Of a DNA stretch of 64,000 nucleotides, positions 38,843-50,301 are shown one piece after another (the first letter of the stretch is position 1; the number at the start of each line of letters is the position of its first letter). The position numbers were made by a program, and so were the translations under genes. Source of the stretch: Exserohilum rostratum. Taxonomy: Eukaryota > Ascomycota > Dothideomycetes > Pleosporales > Pleosporaceae. The notes beneath the pieces are model-generated. The model was not told where the DNA came from. It did not search any database and saw only the letters and a program-made list of their open reading frames with translations. The stretch spans positions 1,712,454-1,776,453 of the forward strand of contig CP111160.1 of NCBI GenBank assembly GCA_026367775.1, in the 5' to 3' direction.

Positions 38843-38904
38843 GGTGCGCAGGTTTAGTAGGGTGCGTTACTCGCTTGTCTGCGTCACTCGCTTATCCACT
38901 ACGT
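38843..38904 (-). repeat. Right terminal inverted repeat, transposon copy 1
   Basis: 62 bp, reverse complement of 37047-37108 with three RIP-type transitions. It ends CCACTACGT, followed by the TA target duplication. Confidence 0.93.
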
Positions 38905-39502
38905 TATAACCTTCTTTGTCGAGATATTTCCTTTCAATGAGTACTTAGAATAGGATGCATCTCTTCTAACAAAACTTTCAAGGTGGATGTTTTATAGTTA
39001 TTTTGAAAGTTGTTCTGATGCGAAAACAATATCAGAATCCATCTGCAGCGGGCCTGCAAGAGGCATTCACAGTCCAAACACTCTTTGTCCGATACATGCA
39101 ATATGTCAAATTGCAGTACACGTAGATACATAGTTTTGTCTTGATCCATACATAGATGTGTATGATTTCAGTGATATGCTAAGGAGATATATACGTTTTG
39201 GCAGCTGCAGACGTGCGAATACCTGGGCGTGTGAACCTTACTCGGAAGACTGTTCCGGCTTTCACCGGTTTCCCCTACCTTCTTTCCCCTTCTTCCTTGG
39301 ATATACGACTATCTACTAATACGTTACAGGCCTAGCTTACGTGTCAATCCAAACAGCGATCCCTGCGCTAATATACAAACTACGTCATGTGGGTGATGGT
39401 TTGACTTTCGGGATCTTCTGATTCCGTTTTCCGGGTTATGCCCTATTTAGGCGCCAAATCCATGCTTGAGCCGCTCTTCATCCGCAGACACTGACATCGA
39501 AA

Positions 39503-40479
39503 ATGGCGAAAATTGCACTAGCTGGTGCCACGTCAAGCATCGGCCTAGCAATCCGGCAGCAACTTGACGCCCATTGCGGGCATGACTACATCGTATTGGT
39601 TCGGCAGCATAAGGAAGATGATTCGAGGGCAGTAACAGTGGACTACACGTCGACGGAAGCGCTCAAGGAAACTCTTCGTGCTCACTCCATCGACACGGTC
39701 ATCTCGGCTATTTCAATTGCAAACGAAGCAAGTGGCATCGCACAACTAAACCTTATTGAGGCAGCTACTCAAGCTACATGCGTCAAGCGATTTCTGCCCA
39801 GCGAATATGGGGCAAACTACACAGAAGAGTAGGACTCAATAGCTTGGTGCTTTTCATAACCAATGCTAACTTGATCATCAGCAATATCCTTCATACCCCA
39901 AGCTATGCATACAAACTCAAAGCTCGAGAGTTGCTCGCACAATCCAATTTGGAGTACAGCATTGTTTCCATTGGAATCTACTTGGATTACTGGGGTTGTC
40001 CTTATATCCCTTCCATTTTGGATCCCCAAAAAAGAGCAGCGGTCTTTATCGATCTGGCACACAACTTTGCAGCTATTCCTGGTGACGGCAGCATTCCGGT
40101 AGCTTTCACTCATAGCAAAGATGCAGCAAGATTCATTCGGGCAATGCTTGACCTTCCATCATGGCCCAAGGATTGCTTCTTTCCTGGTGATCGCCTCACA
40201 TTATCTGAGTTCTTGTCATTAGCAGAGGATGCGAAGGGCACCAAGTTTGACGTCCATTACGACACACAGGAGAAGCTTGAGGCTGGAGAGGTCACAGTAA
40301 ACCCTGGTGTAGCTGAAAAATTCCCTCTTGAATATGCCAAGTCTTTTATGAAGGAGCTTTCTCTTTCGTACCTCAAGGGGGGGCTGGATCTACCGCCAAG
40401 CAAATGCAGGAATGACATCCTCTCTGATGGAAAATGGCTGCGAGTCCAAGATGTACTTGACGCATGGAGAGCAGGATGA
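39503..40479 (+). CDS. NmrA-like / isoflavone-reductase-like NAD(P)-binding protein
   Basis: Two exons, 39503-39828 and 39882-40479, joined by a 53-bp intron (GTAGGA donor, GCTAAC branch site, CAG acceptor), giving 307 residues. The N-terminus forms the first beta strand and glycine loop of a Rossmann fold (MAKIALAGATSSIGLAIRQQ). KRFLPSEYGANYTE (about residues 95-108) and YAYKLKARELL (about 117-127) match the conserved FxPSEFG and K-containing motifs of isoflavone-reductase-like NmrA proteins. Without the intron the frame stops after YTEE. Such enzymes reduce aromatic substrates or act as redox sensors, often in secondary-metabolite clusters; the substrate here is unknown. The start is about 600 bp from the transposon end. 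Confidence 0.85.
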
Positions 40480-41037
40480 GAGTATTGCCATTCTTCAATT
40501 TACAATACCTCTACGGGGTAAAGTTATCATGAAATATAGAAAGAGGTTAAATACAATTACCACGGAACCACAAAGCAACAATTAACTCCACTGATATTGT
40601 ACATTTCCATGGCTTTCATGAACTCGGATGCACTAGTGTGTAGCAAAATGCAGCAACAATATGCATAACTACAGGTGAAAGGGTTGGAGTCAGCAGAGAT
40701 TAGCGTAGTGCGAAGTAAGAGCTTGGATGGGCTTGCAGAATGTAGGAGCGTGAATAGTGACTACATACAGGGTAAGGGAAATAGTGATGATGGCAGGATC
40801 AACGGCCCCATCACGACCGCCAAACTAACCGTAATCGGCTTCAACGTCATTTGATGCCCGAACCGTTTCAACAACGCCTCAATGGCAAATGGAAAACACC
40901 ACGCCGTTGACTCTACTGGCCGCGCACGGAATCCTGTACGCCATACATCACGCCTTGTGTGAACATAAGCGAACCCAACGTATTTGCAAAACACCCGCAC
41001 ACTAGCTCGAGTAGATAGATGGGCTAGAAAAGGTAGA
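40480..41037. other. Intergenic region downstream of the NmrA-like gene
   Basis: No supportable gene. The 79-codon minus-strand frame at 40761-41000 shows no domain and no splice connection that I could justify to the putative exon at 41038-41301. Confidence 0.5.
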
Positions 41038-41301
41038 TCATTTGCTTCCGCCAGCGCTCATATCGTTGGACGAAGTGGATGATGACGCGAGCTGCCAGGC
41101 ATGAAATTCCAGACGCGACAGTGCTGATGACGTCAAAGTATGGATTGTGCGTGAATTTTGGGAGACGTGAGTGTTGAATTTGAAATACGCTGAATGTTAA
41201 CGGGAAATCGTAGAGAAGAGACGTGAAGATGAAGGCGGAGGTGAGGAAGGGCCAGGCGTGGTAGCCGGTATCGGTAGGCAGGAGGACGTTGGCTTGTCAG
41301 G
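41038..41301 (-). CDS. Putative 3' exon of a membrane-protein gene
   Basis: On the minus strand an open stretch without its own ATG begins after a CTGACAAG acceptor-like site (about 41301). It reads LPTDTGYHAWPFLTSAFIFT..., with alternating hydrophobic segments (SAFIFTSLLYDFPLTFSVF and VISTVASGISCLAARVIIHF), and ends ERWRKQMIYLF before a stop. Charge and hydrophobicity suggest the last two membrane segments and short basic tail of an integral membrane protein. The upstream exons were not resolved, so it may be partial or broken. Confidence 0.35.
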
Positions 41302-41642
41302 TATCCACTAGACGGGGATAAATAGATGAAAGACTGACTCTTTTGGTGATTACAATGACTTCTCCAATAGTTATTGTTATTACCATGCCTAGCAAACACC
41401 TGTGGATCGATATTGGAAGATGGGACACTCGAAGATGGCTCTTGCCTTCGATGTATCATTGCCGACAGTTTCGAGTAATTAGGGAATCTGGGGCTAGACA
41501 GCAAATACCCTAGATGAACGTAGCCGAATGGCTGGACTCTGATGCAGCCGTATATAGAAACTTTGCATAGAAGCAGAACCGCGTGAATAAAGCTGCGATC
41601 GTGCATTTCGCTGGGACATCAGCGATCTCATCATTGTACCTG

Positions 41643-41830
41643 CATGGTCGTCATCGCCGTCGGGACTGGCGGTCTCAAAACCGTACTGCAGTCGCTGCGT
41701 CTAGCAATCCTTCACGACCGATGCTTGCAGAAAGATGGCCGTGTCCCCCTCATTCGCGATGGTGCACGCACGCTCGACCAGCCACCGACCTACGCTCATG
41801 CGCTGGCATCTTCTATCAGCGCCCACAAGC
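41643..41830 (-). pseudogene. GNAT-type acetyltransferase remnant
   Basis: The minus strand reads VGRWLVERACTIANEGDTAI followed by FLQAS, a stop, and QYGFETASPDGDDDH. This matches the C-terminal half of fungal GNAT acetyltransferases, where a GxGxxL cofactor motif (here GRWLVE) is followed by xFLQASxxGxxLYxxxGF. The stop replaces the residue before the LY..GF element, and the N-terminal half is not intact. A further open minus-strand stretch at 42090-42180 (ISWAYAADALLPGIIPDIPT) may be another decayed coding piece. The plus-strand frames here are shadows. Confidence 0.4.
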
Positions 41831-42219
41831 TCAATCAGATAACTCGGCACCTTACACACAATCTATTATCGCTCCTCAACCATTGTTCGCACGTTATCAG
41901 CGAAAGAGGGACAGTGATCTGGAGTCTGAGGATTGCAGAAAGACTGCAGAGATGATGCCGTTGCTTATCAATGGCCCACATTCAAGACTGTGATCGTGCA
42001 ACATCAACAGACTGACTGTCTGATTACCGTAAATAGCCAGGTTTACATGAGATTTCGCATAGCCTTCAGCGATGCCGTATGTCTGTCACTGCCATTCTTG
42101 AACAGTGGGTATATCTGGAATGATTCCCGGCAGCAGGGCGTCAGCGGCATAGGCCCATGAGATGATGTCCACAATAGGTCCGATGTCCTAATCTCGGGGT
42201 TTAAGGGTCACGTTATTGC

Positions 42220-42462
42220 TCATTTCTGCAATAAATATGCGTGGAAATGGGTTGTCTGGAATAGATGTCTAAAACTTCTTGAGGTTATTGAGGGAAGTGG
42301 CTGGGACAGGCCGACAGCGGCCACTAGCACAGTACATACTGTAACAAAACTTATCGATACAAGTACAAGGCCACTTAACAACAGCGTAGCCCCACTTACA
42401 AAGTGGGCATGAATGTTAAGAACTGTATTGAACTGCACAGCCCCACCCTCTCGCACGCTCAC
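42220..42462 (-). CDS. Possible small membrane protein
   Basis: An 80-codon minus-strand frame with one strongly hydrophobic segment (FVSGATLLLSGLVLVSISFV and on to VLVAAVGL). No homologue recognised and no splice evidence; it could be a chance frame. Confidence 0.2.
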   Translation of the reverse strand: MSVREGGAVQFNTVLNIHAHFVSGATLLLSGLVLVSISFVTVCTVLVAAVGLSQPLPSITSRSFRHLFQTTHFHAYLLQK

Positions 42463-42614
42463 TCCAAGCTCCTATCTCACTACCAGCCATAACTAGAACG
42501 CAGATGGTTCACCACCTACTCTTGAGATGCATTCTCGCCGCATCCCAACATTGGAACTGGCGATGACGTTACAAAGTTTCTATCCGATGTCGACATCATT
42601 AGCGCTGAAGACCG

Positions 42615-43247
42615 TCAGTATCTAGCCTTACTCTGTTTCTCATCCACGTTTCGGCACTCAATGAACTGCAACTGGAGACGTGAGAAAAAAGGATGAGTAT
42701 AAAGAGTTTCTCCTACTGTACAAGGGCACAGTGCGTGACCTTGATCATTTTGTTCACAGTCAAGCCACTGGTCAAGTCCACTTTGTGTGTGACCCGTCTG
42801 GTGAGGCTTCGCGAACGCGTGTGAGATAGATTTCATGTAGTTTTGGAGCTTTTTCTGTGGTCGATCGCATCGGGGAAATTTCTCGTTGATGCACAGAACC
42901 TTGTAGTCCGCGACGGCGATGGGTTTATTACTCGGGACTGGGAAATGGTGGAGTGTTAGGAGGAAGGGTTGGGTTAGGTACTTATGTAGTATGTAGAAGA
43001 GTTTGGTGGATGTAATTACTGGGCATTTACTAGAGTCCGCCGGAGTGTCTGGTGCAAAAAAAGTAGTGCCGAGGAACCACAACTGGAAGCAGAGTAGGAA
43101 GACGGAAAATGATGGTGTGGTTGCTACTGAGGTCTTGAACAAATATCCTGCCATAACACCTTTTGCGAGCGTCTTCCTGTCTCGCAGGTACACGCGCCAC
43201 CAAATGTGGCTACGTTTGAGACCTCCAGAGCCCTGCGGGCAGGTCAC
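42615..43247 (-). CDS. Hypothetical protein, 210 codons
   Basis: The longest uninterrupted minus-strand frame between the NmrA-like gene and the second PTH11-like gene. It starts MTCPQGSGGLKRSHIWWRVY, has two hydrophobic stretches in its first half (SFSVFLLCFQLWFLGTTFFA; LTQPFLLTLHHFPV) and an uncharacterised Cys-containing second half. Introns may be hidden: the first half resembles a membrane protein, the second half does not. It might belong to the same decayed locus as 41038-41301. No family recognised. Confidence 0.3.
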   Translation of the reverse strand: MTCPQGSGGLKRSHIWWRVYLRDRKTLAKGVMAGYLFKTSVATTPSFSVFLLCFQLWFLGTTFFAPDTPADSSKCPVITSTKLFYILHKYLTQPFLLTLHHFPVPSNKPIAVADYKVLCINEKFPRCDRPQKKLQNYMKSISHAFAKPHQTGHTQSGLDQWLDCEQNDQGHALCPCTVGETLYTHPFFSRLQLQFIECRNVDEKQSKARY

Positions 43248-43807
43248 AAGACATCACCCGAAATCTTTTCAACCAACGTATATGCTAAGCTCCGCGGATG
43301 CTCTAGCACACTGATAGGTAGGATGGAGTGATCCACTAGTCTCAATCGTTGGACTTCATATTCTCGAGCTCTTGACATCATTGTGGTGAACTTATCTCTG
43401 CATGTTTCCATCTCATAGGATGAAATGACGCGCCATATAGTCGTTGCGATCTACCAAATATGTTCATTGAATTTCATATCTAAGTCACATGGTATTATGC
43501 TGAGAGTTGGTCATTTAGATGCTCTAAGTACCGACAATGGTGAGTAGATAATCCCAATAAGTAGCTACTATGGTTTTACGCACATCTGGTTAGGGGTCCT
43601 GAAATAGGGCGGAGTAGGCATCTCAGAATGCAATGGATGTATTTGATGAGACAGTCAGTCAGAACGCGATTCGTTTGCACAAGGTTATAGCATGTATTTT
43701 TAATTTATTGTGCAAAATCATGCAAGTATAGCGAGAATGGAGCTTATGAGATATGGAGGAGATTGGGCAACTTTCTTAAAGGTACTTTGTACATATTGTC
43801 AACTGTG

Positions 43808-45267
43808 TCAAAGCCTATCCATACTTCTGGCTGGCCTGGTTACAAGATTCCTTTCACTTTCGGTGTCCGTATCACGATTAAAATCGTCAATCTGCTGCTC
43901 AAAATCCGTCGTCACATGGATGGTGCGCGGTAGTCCCCTGTAGGGCTCGCTAGACAGCCCATTTCCACTGTTATCACGGCGTTCAACCTCATCTGAGATA
44001 GTGCCAGTATCGATTTTCCCTCTAAGTTCAATGAAGGATGAAAAGTTCTTAGGCGTGTCCTTCGTTCCTTTGGACGTGCTCTTACGGCTGCCGTAGCGAG
44101 TAGAAAACCCAGGAACAACTTTGGCGACCAGAGGCTTTAAAGCTGGCGCACAAGCACAAATAATTCCTAGGATGATGAGAAATACTTTTTTATGATTAAG
44201 AGTTACAACCTACCTAGATTGACCTCGATAGCGCTCCAATAGGCTGGCGCGGCTCCATAGAAAGTAGCGTCCTCAGGGTGTTTTGCGAGCTCAACAAAAC
44301 CATGCAATCGGGCAACAGAGATGACGCAGACACTTTGCCGTAGCAATTAGCACTGTGCTGTATGTACAAAAGGGTTTGTCTCACCACCAGCCGAGGGTCA
44401 GGATGCACATAAGGGCGATTCGTTGTCGGCGCGGAATATGAAGTTGCCATATCGCTCGTACAGGGAGTGCTGCAACAAGAATGTCGGTGACAATATTGAT
44501 AGCAGCGCCTGCGAAAGAGAAACTGGAAACAAGTCAAACCACGTGCTAAATCACTTTCAAAATGATACTTACGCATTTGAATCGATACACTTCGCAGTTT
44601 GCTTTTTGCCGATGTCCCAGAATGCGGATACAGGGATGCAAGAGAAGATTAGAACAAGTGATGAACTAGTACCGGCTGCTAGACATGTGGCTCCGACAAT
44701 GTAAATAGGTACTCTCATTGAAGTGAAGGTGAAGATACGATGGTACTGTAGAAGTATCGAGAATTTTGTGAAGGTGAGGGCGTTGGCATACGTCAAAATG
44801 CTTCCATACAAGTACTATGCATTGTTAAGTCATTTTCATCATGGATTAAGAATTTATCATACCTTTAATGACGTTTCTATTTGTGGCAGTGTCAAGAACA
44901 TCATGTGTTTTGAGCCTCCCTGTTTAGCGCCTTTCCCTATTTAGCAAACAGATCAAGCATCGTTAGAGATTGGACCAAACCTTCTATTTGGAATACAGCC
45001 ATAGCAATAGTATGCGCCTAAGTTTATTAGTCATATTGAATTGGGTTATCAAGTGTAGAGTCTTACAAACGATAGTAGGATGAAATAATCTTCAAGACCA
45101 ATGTTACGTATGATTATCAAACGCGCATAGAGTCGAAGGCAGACGAAAATACAGCCAATCGTAGTGAAAAAGGAGACGATAGTGATAAGCAGAGGGCCAT
45201 TATCTTCCTTCTGTAATGCAACGAGCTGCTCTGGGGTCAGCTCTGGTGGTGAAGGGCTGACCATCAT
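43808..45267 (-). CDS. PTH11-like (rhodopsin-domain) receptor without CFEM
   Basis: Seven exons: 45067-45267, 44981-45017, 44863-44936, 44573-44814, 44385-44522, 44214-44332 and 43808-44166. Introns are 44-52 bp and the joined frame encodes 389 residues. It starts MMVSPSPPELTPEQLVALQK, then has seven membrane segments of the fungal rhodopsin/SAT4-type domain, including LYGSILTYANALTFTKFSIL, FSFAGAAINIVTDILVAALP and YWSAIEVNLGIICACAPALK, and a Ser/Thr/charged C-terminal tail of about 100 residues. Unlike the gene at 32445-34041 it has no signal peptide or CFEM domain. One intron uses a weaker GTTTGG donor; the reading frame demands it. Predicted plasma-membrane sensor; ligand unknown. Confidence 0.85.
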
Positions 45268-45420
45268 TAGAGCACTGCGATGATGACTTTGGCTCCCTAT
45301 GCAGCAGAGCCAGATTGACAGAGTTATCAAGTGATGAACAAAAGAAAAACCAAGGCATAGCAAGATTTGAATGATTCTGGAGTCCTCTCTTAAGCATTGT
45401 TTGCACGCCACATGTTGCAA

Positions 45421-46900
45421 GTAAGTTCCAGAAGTTTAACCGTGCCCATAACCATTGGTACGAAGGCTCTCGAAAGGATTCAGTGGCTGGCTAGCTGTAG
45501 GCCTAAATTGGTCATTGCTCCCCTGCATGTTTCGGCCATCCGATAGGCTAAACACCCCAAGAGGGATCGCGGAAAACAGAATCCGAGTTTAATACTACCA
45601 TGAAGTGGATTGGGGCGGGGAATCAAAGGCCTAACAGTTGGAAAATCGGCTTAAATAAAGCGTATACTAGCTGCTGTATTGGGTAGGGTCGCTGAGTAAA
45701 ATATACGACCACATACGCCATCCATGCGCCAAAAGGAGAGATTTCAAAACAACAAAGCTGCCCGTCATGTTGCATAGTCGATACTTGAGCTCGTACAATC
45801 GCCGTTGCGATCGACTAGTAAGCTAAATCCTGTTCATAGGGGTCTGGGCAACCACATGACCACTCTCATCCGGGTAAAACGTCGCTTAAGTACTGTCTAG
45901 CCCCTACACACGCGTGTACTAAGCCAAGGCTTCTGGTTTATCAATAAAATCGGATTTCTCACTTTTGAGGTAGCTTTCTTGTGATGTACTTTGCCTGTTC
46001 GGCGCATGAACGGAATATATAGTCGTATGCTCATCTTGATGTGTCTGCACATTACGACTAGACCATGGCAATATAGTGATGATGGTTGAACGGCACCAGT
46101 TGCTATACCAAAGCTACGTGACTTGAATGCGCTGATCTGCTTGATACAGGTGTTTAACCTTTTTGTTCATGATAGTGGAGGGTAGTAAAATGCACTACGG
46201 CTAGCCGAAGTCTGGGATAGGCTTGAAAGGACTTTTGCGCAAGGAGCGATGCATATGTGACGTGTGTAAACAAAAAGTGTTCTCAACGTCAGTAGTCCGA
46301 TTTTGAGGGATAACCTAGGATACACACTTGGGCTCCTGTACCTAGACAGGTTTCAGTAGCCATTCAAATTATGTAAGTCTTTGTGGCTACTTCGAGGGGG
46401 TAATCCCAAGCCATCTAGGCTAAATGCTTTGTAACCCCGCAAAATACGAACACCCGCGATATTGGCCGCCACTTCCCCAGGGGGTCATTATTTGACCTTC
46501 TGTGCCCAGACCCGAGACTGGTCTGTGCGACCCCCCTGACTAGGTGCAGGGAGGTAGCAGTCGTAGCGACAGCTGGAGAGCGCCGAAGCCAGCGCAGAAG
46601 AAGAGGCGGTGCGCGCGTCGCAAGTAAAGTGGACATAACGTCTATACTTGTATAGTTCAAGCGGATAGTGCTAGTACTAATGTATCTCTATAACAAGTTT
46701 AACAAATGGTGCTTTTATAGGCAGAAAAAATAGGTAAATGTTACAATAACTAATGCTAAAGTACCTTTAGAATCGGACTTCTATATCTAATTAGCTGCTT
46801 CTTGAGTTGTGAATCATGTGATTATTTTATTCATCTGTTAATTCAGCAAATTCTATAATAAAATATATTTTGTATCATCGAGTTAAGTTGTTATGAAACC
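45421..46900. other. Intergenic region with a G+C-rich block
   Basis: No gene supported. The segment 46430-46650 is distinctly G+C-richer than its surroundings and carries an 81-codon minus-strand frame without recognisable features. It could be an old transposon fragment. Confidence 0.45.
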
Positions 46901-48577
46901 TTACTCATACAGAGATTTACAACTCCAACTACTTGCTGCATCTATATCCCCACTTCCATCATACCTAGCTTGCTTCGGATACATGCACAAAGGACGCTGC
47001 CTCATTATTCCCATCTGCGTAGTCTCGTTTGCATATTTCGTTCCGATGACATAGTCCGGCGCCTTGCCCTCCTCGACCCACCTCATCATCGCGAGCATGG
47101 AGTCATGATCAGCGTCCTTGAAGCCAGGTACACTGTATACAGTAGGACCTAACGCTGGAGCTTGGTTGGGCCCTGCAAAATACCACGGTGCATTGACTGT
47201 GGGGAAGGTACCAGAACAGTGGCCCATACCTGGCACGAAGAAAAAGCGGTAGAAGTTGTCAACCTCGATGCCTCGCGGCTTTAGTTCACGAACTACTTGG
47301 TTGTAAAAGTATGGTGTTGAGCCTGTGGGTATCAGGCCGTCGCTCATGCCGTGATATGACAGGATCTTGCCGCCTCTGGCATGGAAAGCTGAAAGATCGA
47401 ACTTGACGGTTGCATTTCCAGGATCTGTCGCGTCGGCAAGCCGCTGGATACTTTCGTTGTAGTCATACGGCGACCAATCTGCGCCAAAGCTTAAAAAGTA
47501 GCGGACGTAGTCGGTGCCAAGGGGATTCGGTAAGTTGCTAGAAAGCAGTGCCCATTGGGGTTCGCTTCCATAGTAGAGATGCGGAAAGGTGAAGGTCTGA
47601 TTTTCACTCCAAGAGTCTGAATAGATCTTGTACAAGGTCGAAAGTTGAGGAGGGGTGAGACAACCGGCAGTGCTAGCGTTTTTGACGTTCGGACCACATA
47701 GGAGCTCTTCTGGACGGAAATTGCAGCCTTGAGGGTCTGAGATGATCGTATCTTTGACGCCATCTTGAACATCGCATTGCTTCATCACCTCTGCACCGAT
47801 AGCAGAGAACTTAGAAGGCGGGATGTGATAATCAGCTGTGGTTGGCAAATTGTACATTCCCACTTTGACCGTCCAGGGCTGCAAATGAGACGTCCACCAA
47901 GCAGGGGCACCGGCAATGATACCGTCAAAGTCTTCTGGGTACCGCTCAGCCTCTTTGAGTCCCTGCCGACCTCCCGTTGAGCATCCAGCATAGTAATTGT
48001 ACGAGATATCTTTTGCATAATGCGCAGAGACAATTAGCTTTGCTGTGACTACCGAGCCGTGCATAGCAATGTGTCCCCAATTTTCGACCTTCTCTGGTTG
48101 CCGGTATGCCCAGGCTCCGTCGGCCGTGGATGAATTGTGACCAGTATCTGTTGACATGGTCGCAAATCCGTAACGACTGCCAGGTCCCTATGCAATGGTC
48201 AGCAACATTGTCCTCATATGAACGGGCTGTAGTCCCACCATATCTTCCCAATTGATACCTCCCCCAAATCCTCCATTACCAACTGCCAAAAATCTACCAT
48301 TCCATGATTCTGGTAGAAACAGCCCAAATCCATAACTCGTGTTACCGATTGACTGGACTTGAACAGAAACAGCACACAGAGCTGGGAGTCCAACCGGATT
48401 TCTTGGATAGCCAGTATCACCTTTGGGCACCTGTAAAGTTGAGTTTTCCTGGAGTGAGAACGCCCAGTTTATACTAGCATTCCCAGAGAGCACAGACTGG
48501 ATGCTGGACGGCGAGCAGTCAAGAGCCTGCGCCATTCCGAACACAGAACCATAGCTGAAAAGGTTCTTCCAATGCAT
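46901..48577 (-). CDS. Secreted tannase / feruloyl esterase family enzyme
   Basis: Two exons, 48239-48577 and 46901-48187, with a 51-bp intron (GTGGGA donor, CATAG acceptor) falling between GGGINWEDM and GPGSRYGFATMSTDTGHNSS. The joined protein has 541 residues, the usual size of fungal tannases (PF07519). The start at MHWKNLFSYGSVFGMAQA gives a short signal peptide; an ATG four codons upstream is possible. The nucleophile motif GCSTGGRQG, an Asp-bearing loop (GMSDGLIPTGS) and the His motif PGMGHC make the catalytic triad together with the CS-D-HC cysteine pair typical of the family. It hydrolyses ester bonds of plant phenolics (gallate or ferulate). No damage seen. Confidence 0.92.
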
Positions 48578-48579
48578 GT

Positions 48580-50250
48580 CGAACTGCATAAGCTGCCTGT
48601 TTCGTTGGAATAGAAAAAGATACGGCTGCAAGAATAAATACTCCGAACTCAGGATGCGCCATGCTTTAAAGAGCGATCCCTTGGCCTTGGCTAATTTATT
48701 CCCGGCTGGTCCGCTTTTATTACGCGTTCTTAGCCGATCGCATATCCTTCCGCATTACGGCGAGTTTCATGCTGAAATCCTGTTGTGATTTTGATGATTG
48801 GAATGAACTGCTAGGGGAATTCTACATGAGGGTTGTTAGTTATCATTATCACTGGTTCGGAACCCACAATTGTCGGGAAGCAGCCTCACATTGCAAGTCT
48901 ACCTTCCTGTTCACGTTAGTCCTGACCCCACTTGAGTCCCAAAAGCATCACTAGTGTTGTTATATTGTTCTGATGTTAAGTTAATTAGGCTGAGACTAGC
49001 GACTCCTCATTGCATAGAGTAAAGATAGCCGGCACTTATGTGGGCCTGAGGGGTAGTGTCAAAGAAGTCGGGAAGTAGAATCGGCATATTACAGAGATAG
49101 CTAGCTAGCTCTATTCTTCGCTAAATACCCTGCGAAGAGGATATAACTAGCTTCCTAACCACTGCCCGTACGATCACAAGATTATCCTCACCAGACCTCT
49201 ACCAAATTAATTCAGTCCCTTGTACAAGCAGAGCACAGAAGAGCTCCAACTTACTAAGGCATTCGTCATAGAGAACCTCCAGAAGGGATATTTTTCCCCA
49301 AGCCATGGTCCCTTCGCCTCCCTAGTCCTATATAGGATGTAGGATTTACTTGTGACGATATCCAGCTTAGCTCCACCTAGACCACCACGTGCCAAAAAAG
49401 GTACAGTATAATGTATTAGCAGTATCTGGAGCTGAACAATATATATCGTGACAATATACCACTCTCTGTTAAGGCTTGACCCAAGACTCGAACCCAGGTC
49501 TTACTAAGTTGCCGCAGCACGACAGAGGAGTCCTACTGGAGCGCGGCTTCTCAGGCCAACGCTGGGGTATCCGCAGATCTCCGCCGGGCCGGTACTGACC
49601 AGATATACTGGAACCCCCAACAGCAACAGCGCAGCACGCGCTTTGGTAGAAAAACCAGCTTGGCCGCCAGAATACCAAAGATGCGAACCAAGGACTTCTG
49701 GTAATGCAGTATACTGTAGCTTTTTGGGCACGTGGTGGTATAGGTGGAGCTAAGCCGGATATCGTCATATTGCTAGTGAGTCATTGGTCGTGGTCCCTTT
49801 ATTCAATGAAAGAAGTCGTGACATAGGCTTATCCTTCTCACCTTCTATATCTTGCGCTATGTTTCGCTGCTTAGGTTTATAATAGCGTATTAAACCGTGC
49901 TTCTACAGATTGCTTTATAGTGCAAGCGATGTTCTCTACTATACCCTTCTATACATTAGTGCTCAAACATATACCCAACAAAAGATAACTACTACCACAG
50001 CCTGGTCAATTCCTTGAAAATAAAAGTTGTTGAGATTATGCAATAACTCAATATGGAAATTTTCATAAAAAAAAATGCAATACGATTAGCGGTGAGTGCA
50101 GCGAAAGGGACTTTGTCATAGCTTTATCAACTAGCCTCTCAACGAATGCAGTAGTAAATTAATTAGTCTAAGAGCACTACGAAGTATTTAAGAGACTGAA
50201 AAGTCCCCGCATACTAAAAAATACCATTCAACAACATTATTACATTTCGC
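48580..50250. other. Intergenic region containing a pol III-like (SINE-like) stretch
   Basis: No protein gene supported. On the minus strand of 49470-49770 two tRNA-like B-box sequences occur (GGTTCGAGTC at about 49490-49499 and GGTTCGCATC at about 49682-49691), the second preceded by an A-box-like GGCTTAGCT near 49755. No canonical cloverleaf could be folded by eye. A degraded SINE or tRNA-derived sequence is the best guess. Confidence 0.35.
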
Positions 50251-50301
50251 ACCGTATATTTAAGAAAAAGATTGTATCGTACTCCTGCGAATATGATTGC
50301 T

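Larger units (their letters stand above)
37047..38904 (+). mobile_element. Pogo/Fot1-type (Tc1/mariner superfamily) transposon, copy 1
   Basis: A 1858-bp element flanked by TA (37045-37046 and 38905-38906) with 62-bp terminal inverted repeats. The interior is RIP-mutated but its plus strand still reads as a DDE_1 transposase: YNFNKASFIISKIITQL near 37610-37660 (YNFDEAGF in active members), ALERRGQLKVV, and a later LPPHSSHILQPLD-like block readable as LLYFFYLLQPLNISYF near 38050-38095. These blocks are characteristic of Fot1/Pot2 relatives. Length and organisation resemble Molly-like elements of Pleosporales (from memory, unverified). Stops and lost catalytic residues make it dead. Confidence 0.9.

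Noticed and set aside
41583..41993. Plus-strand frames of 136 and 103 codons, one starting MVVIAVGTGGLK as if an NAD-binding protein
   Set aside because: No further Rossmann or NmrA motifs follow, and the opposite strand reads as a GNAT C-terminus.
46901..48157. Treating the 418-codon tannase frame as the whole gene
   Set aside because: Its first ATG lies inside the conserved ATMSTDTGHNSS block; a 51-bp intron links it to an upstream exon with signal peptide and GGGINWEDM.
49470..49770. A genuine tRNA gene
   Set aside because: B-box-like sequences exist, but no acceptor, D and anticodon stems could be formed at normal spacing.
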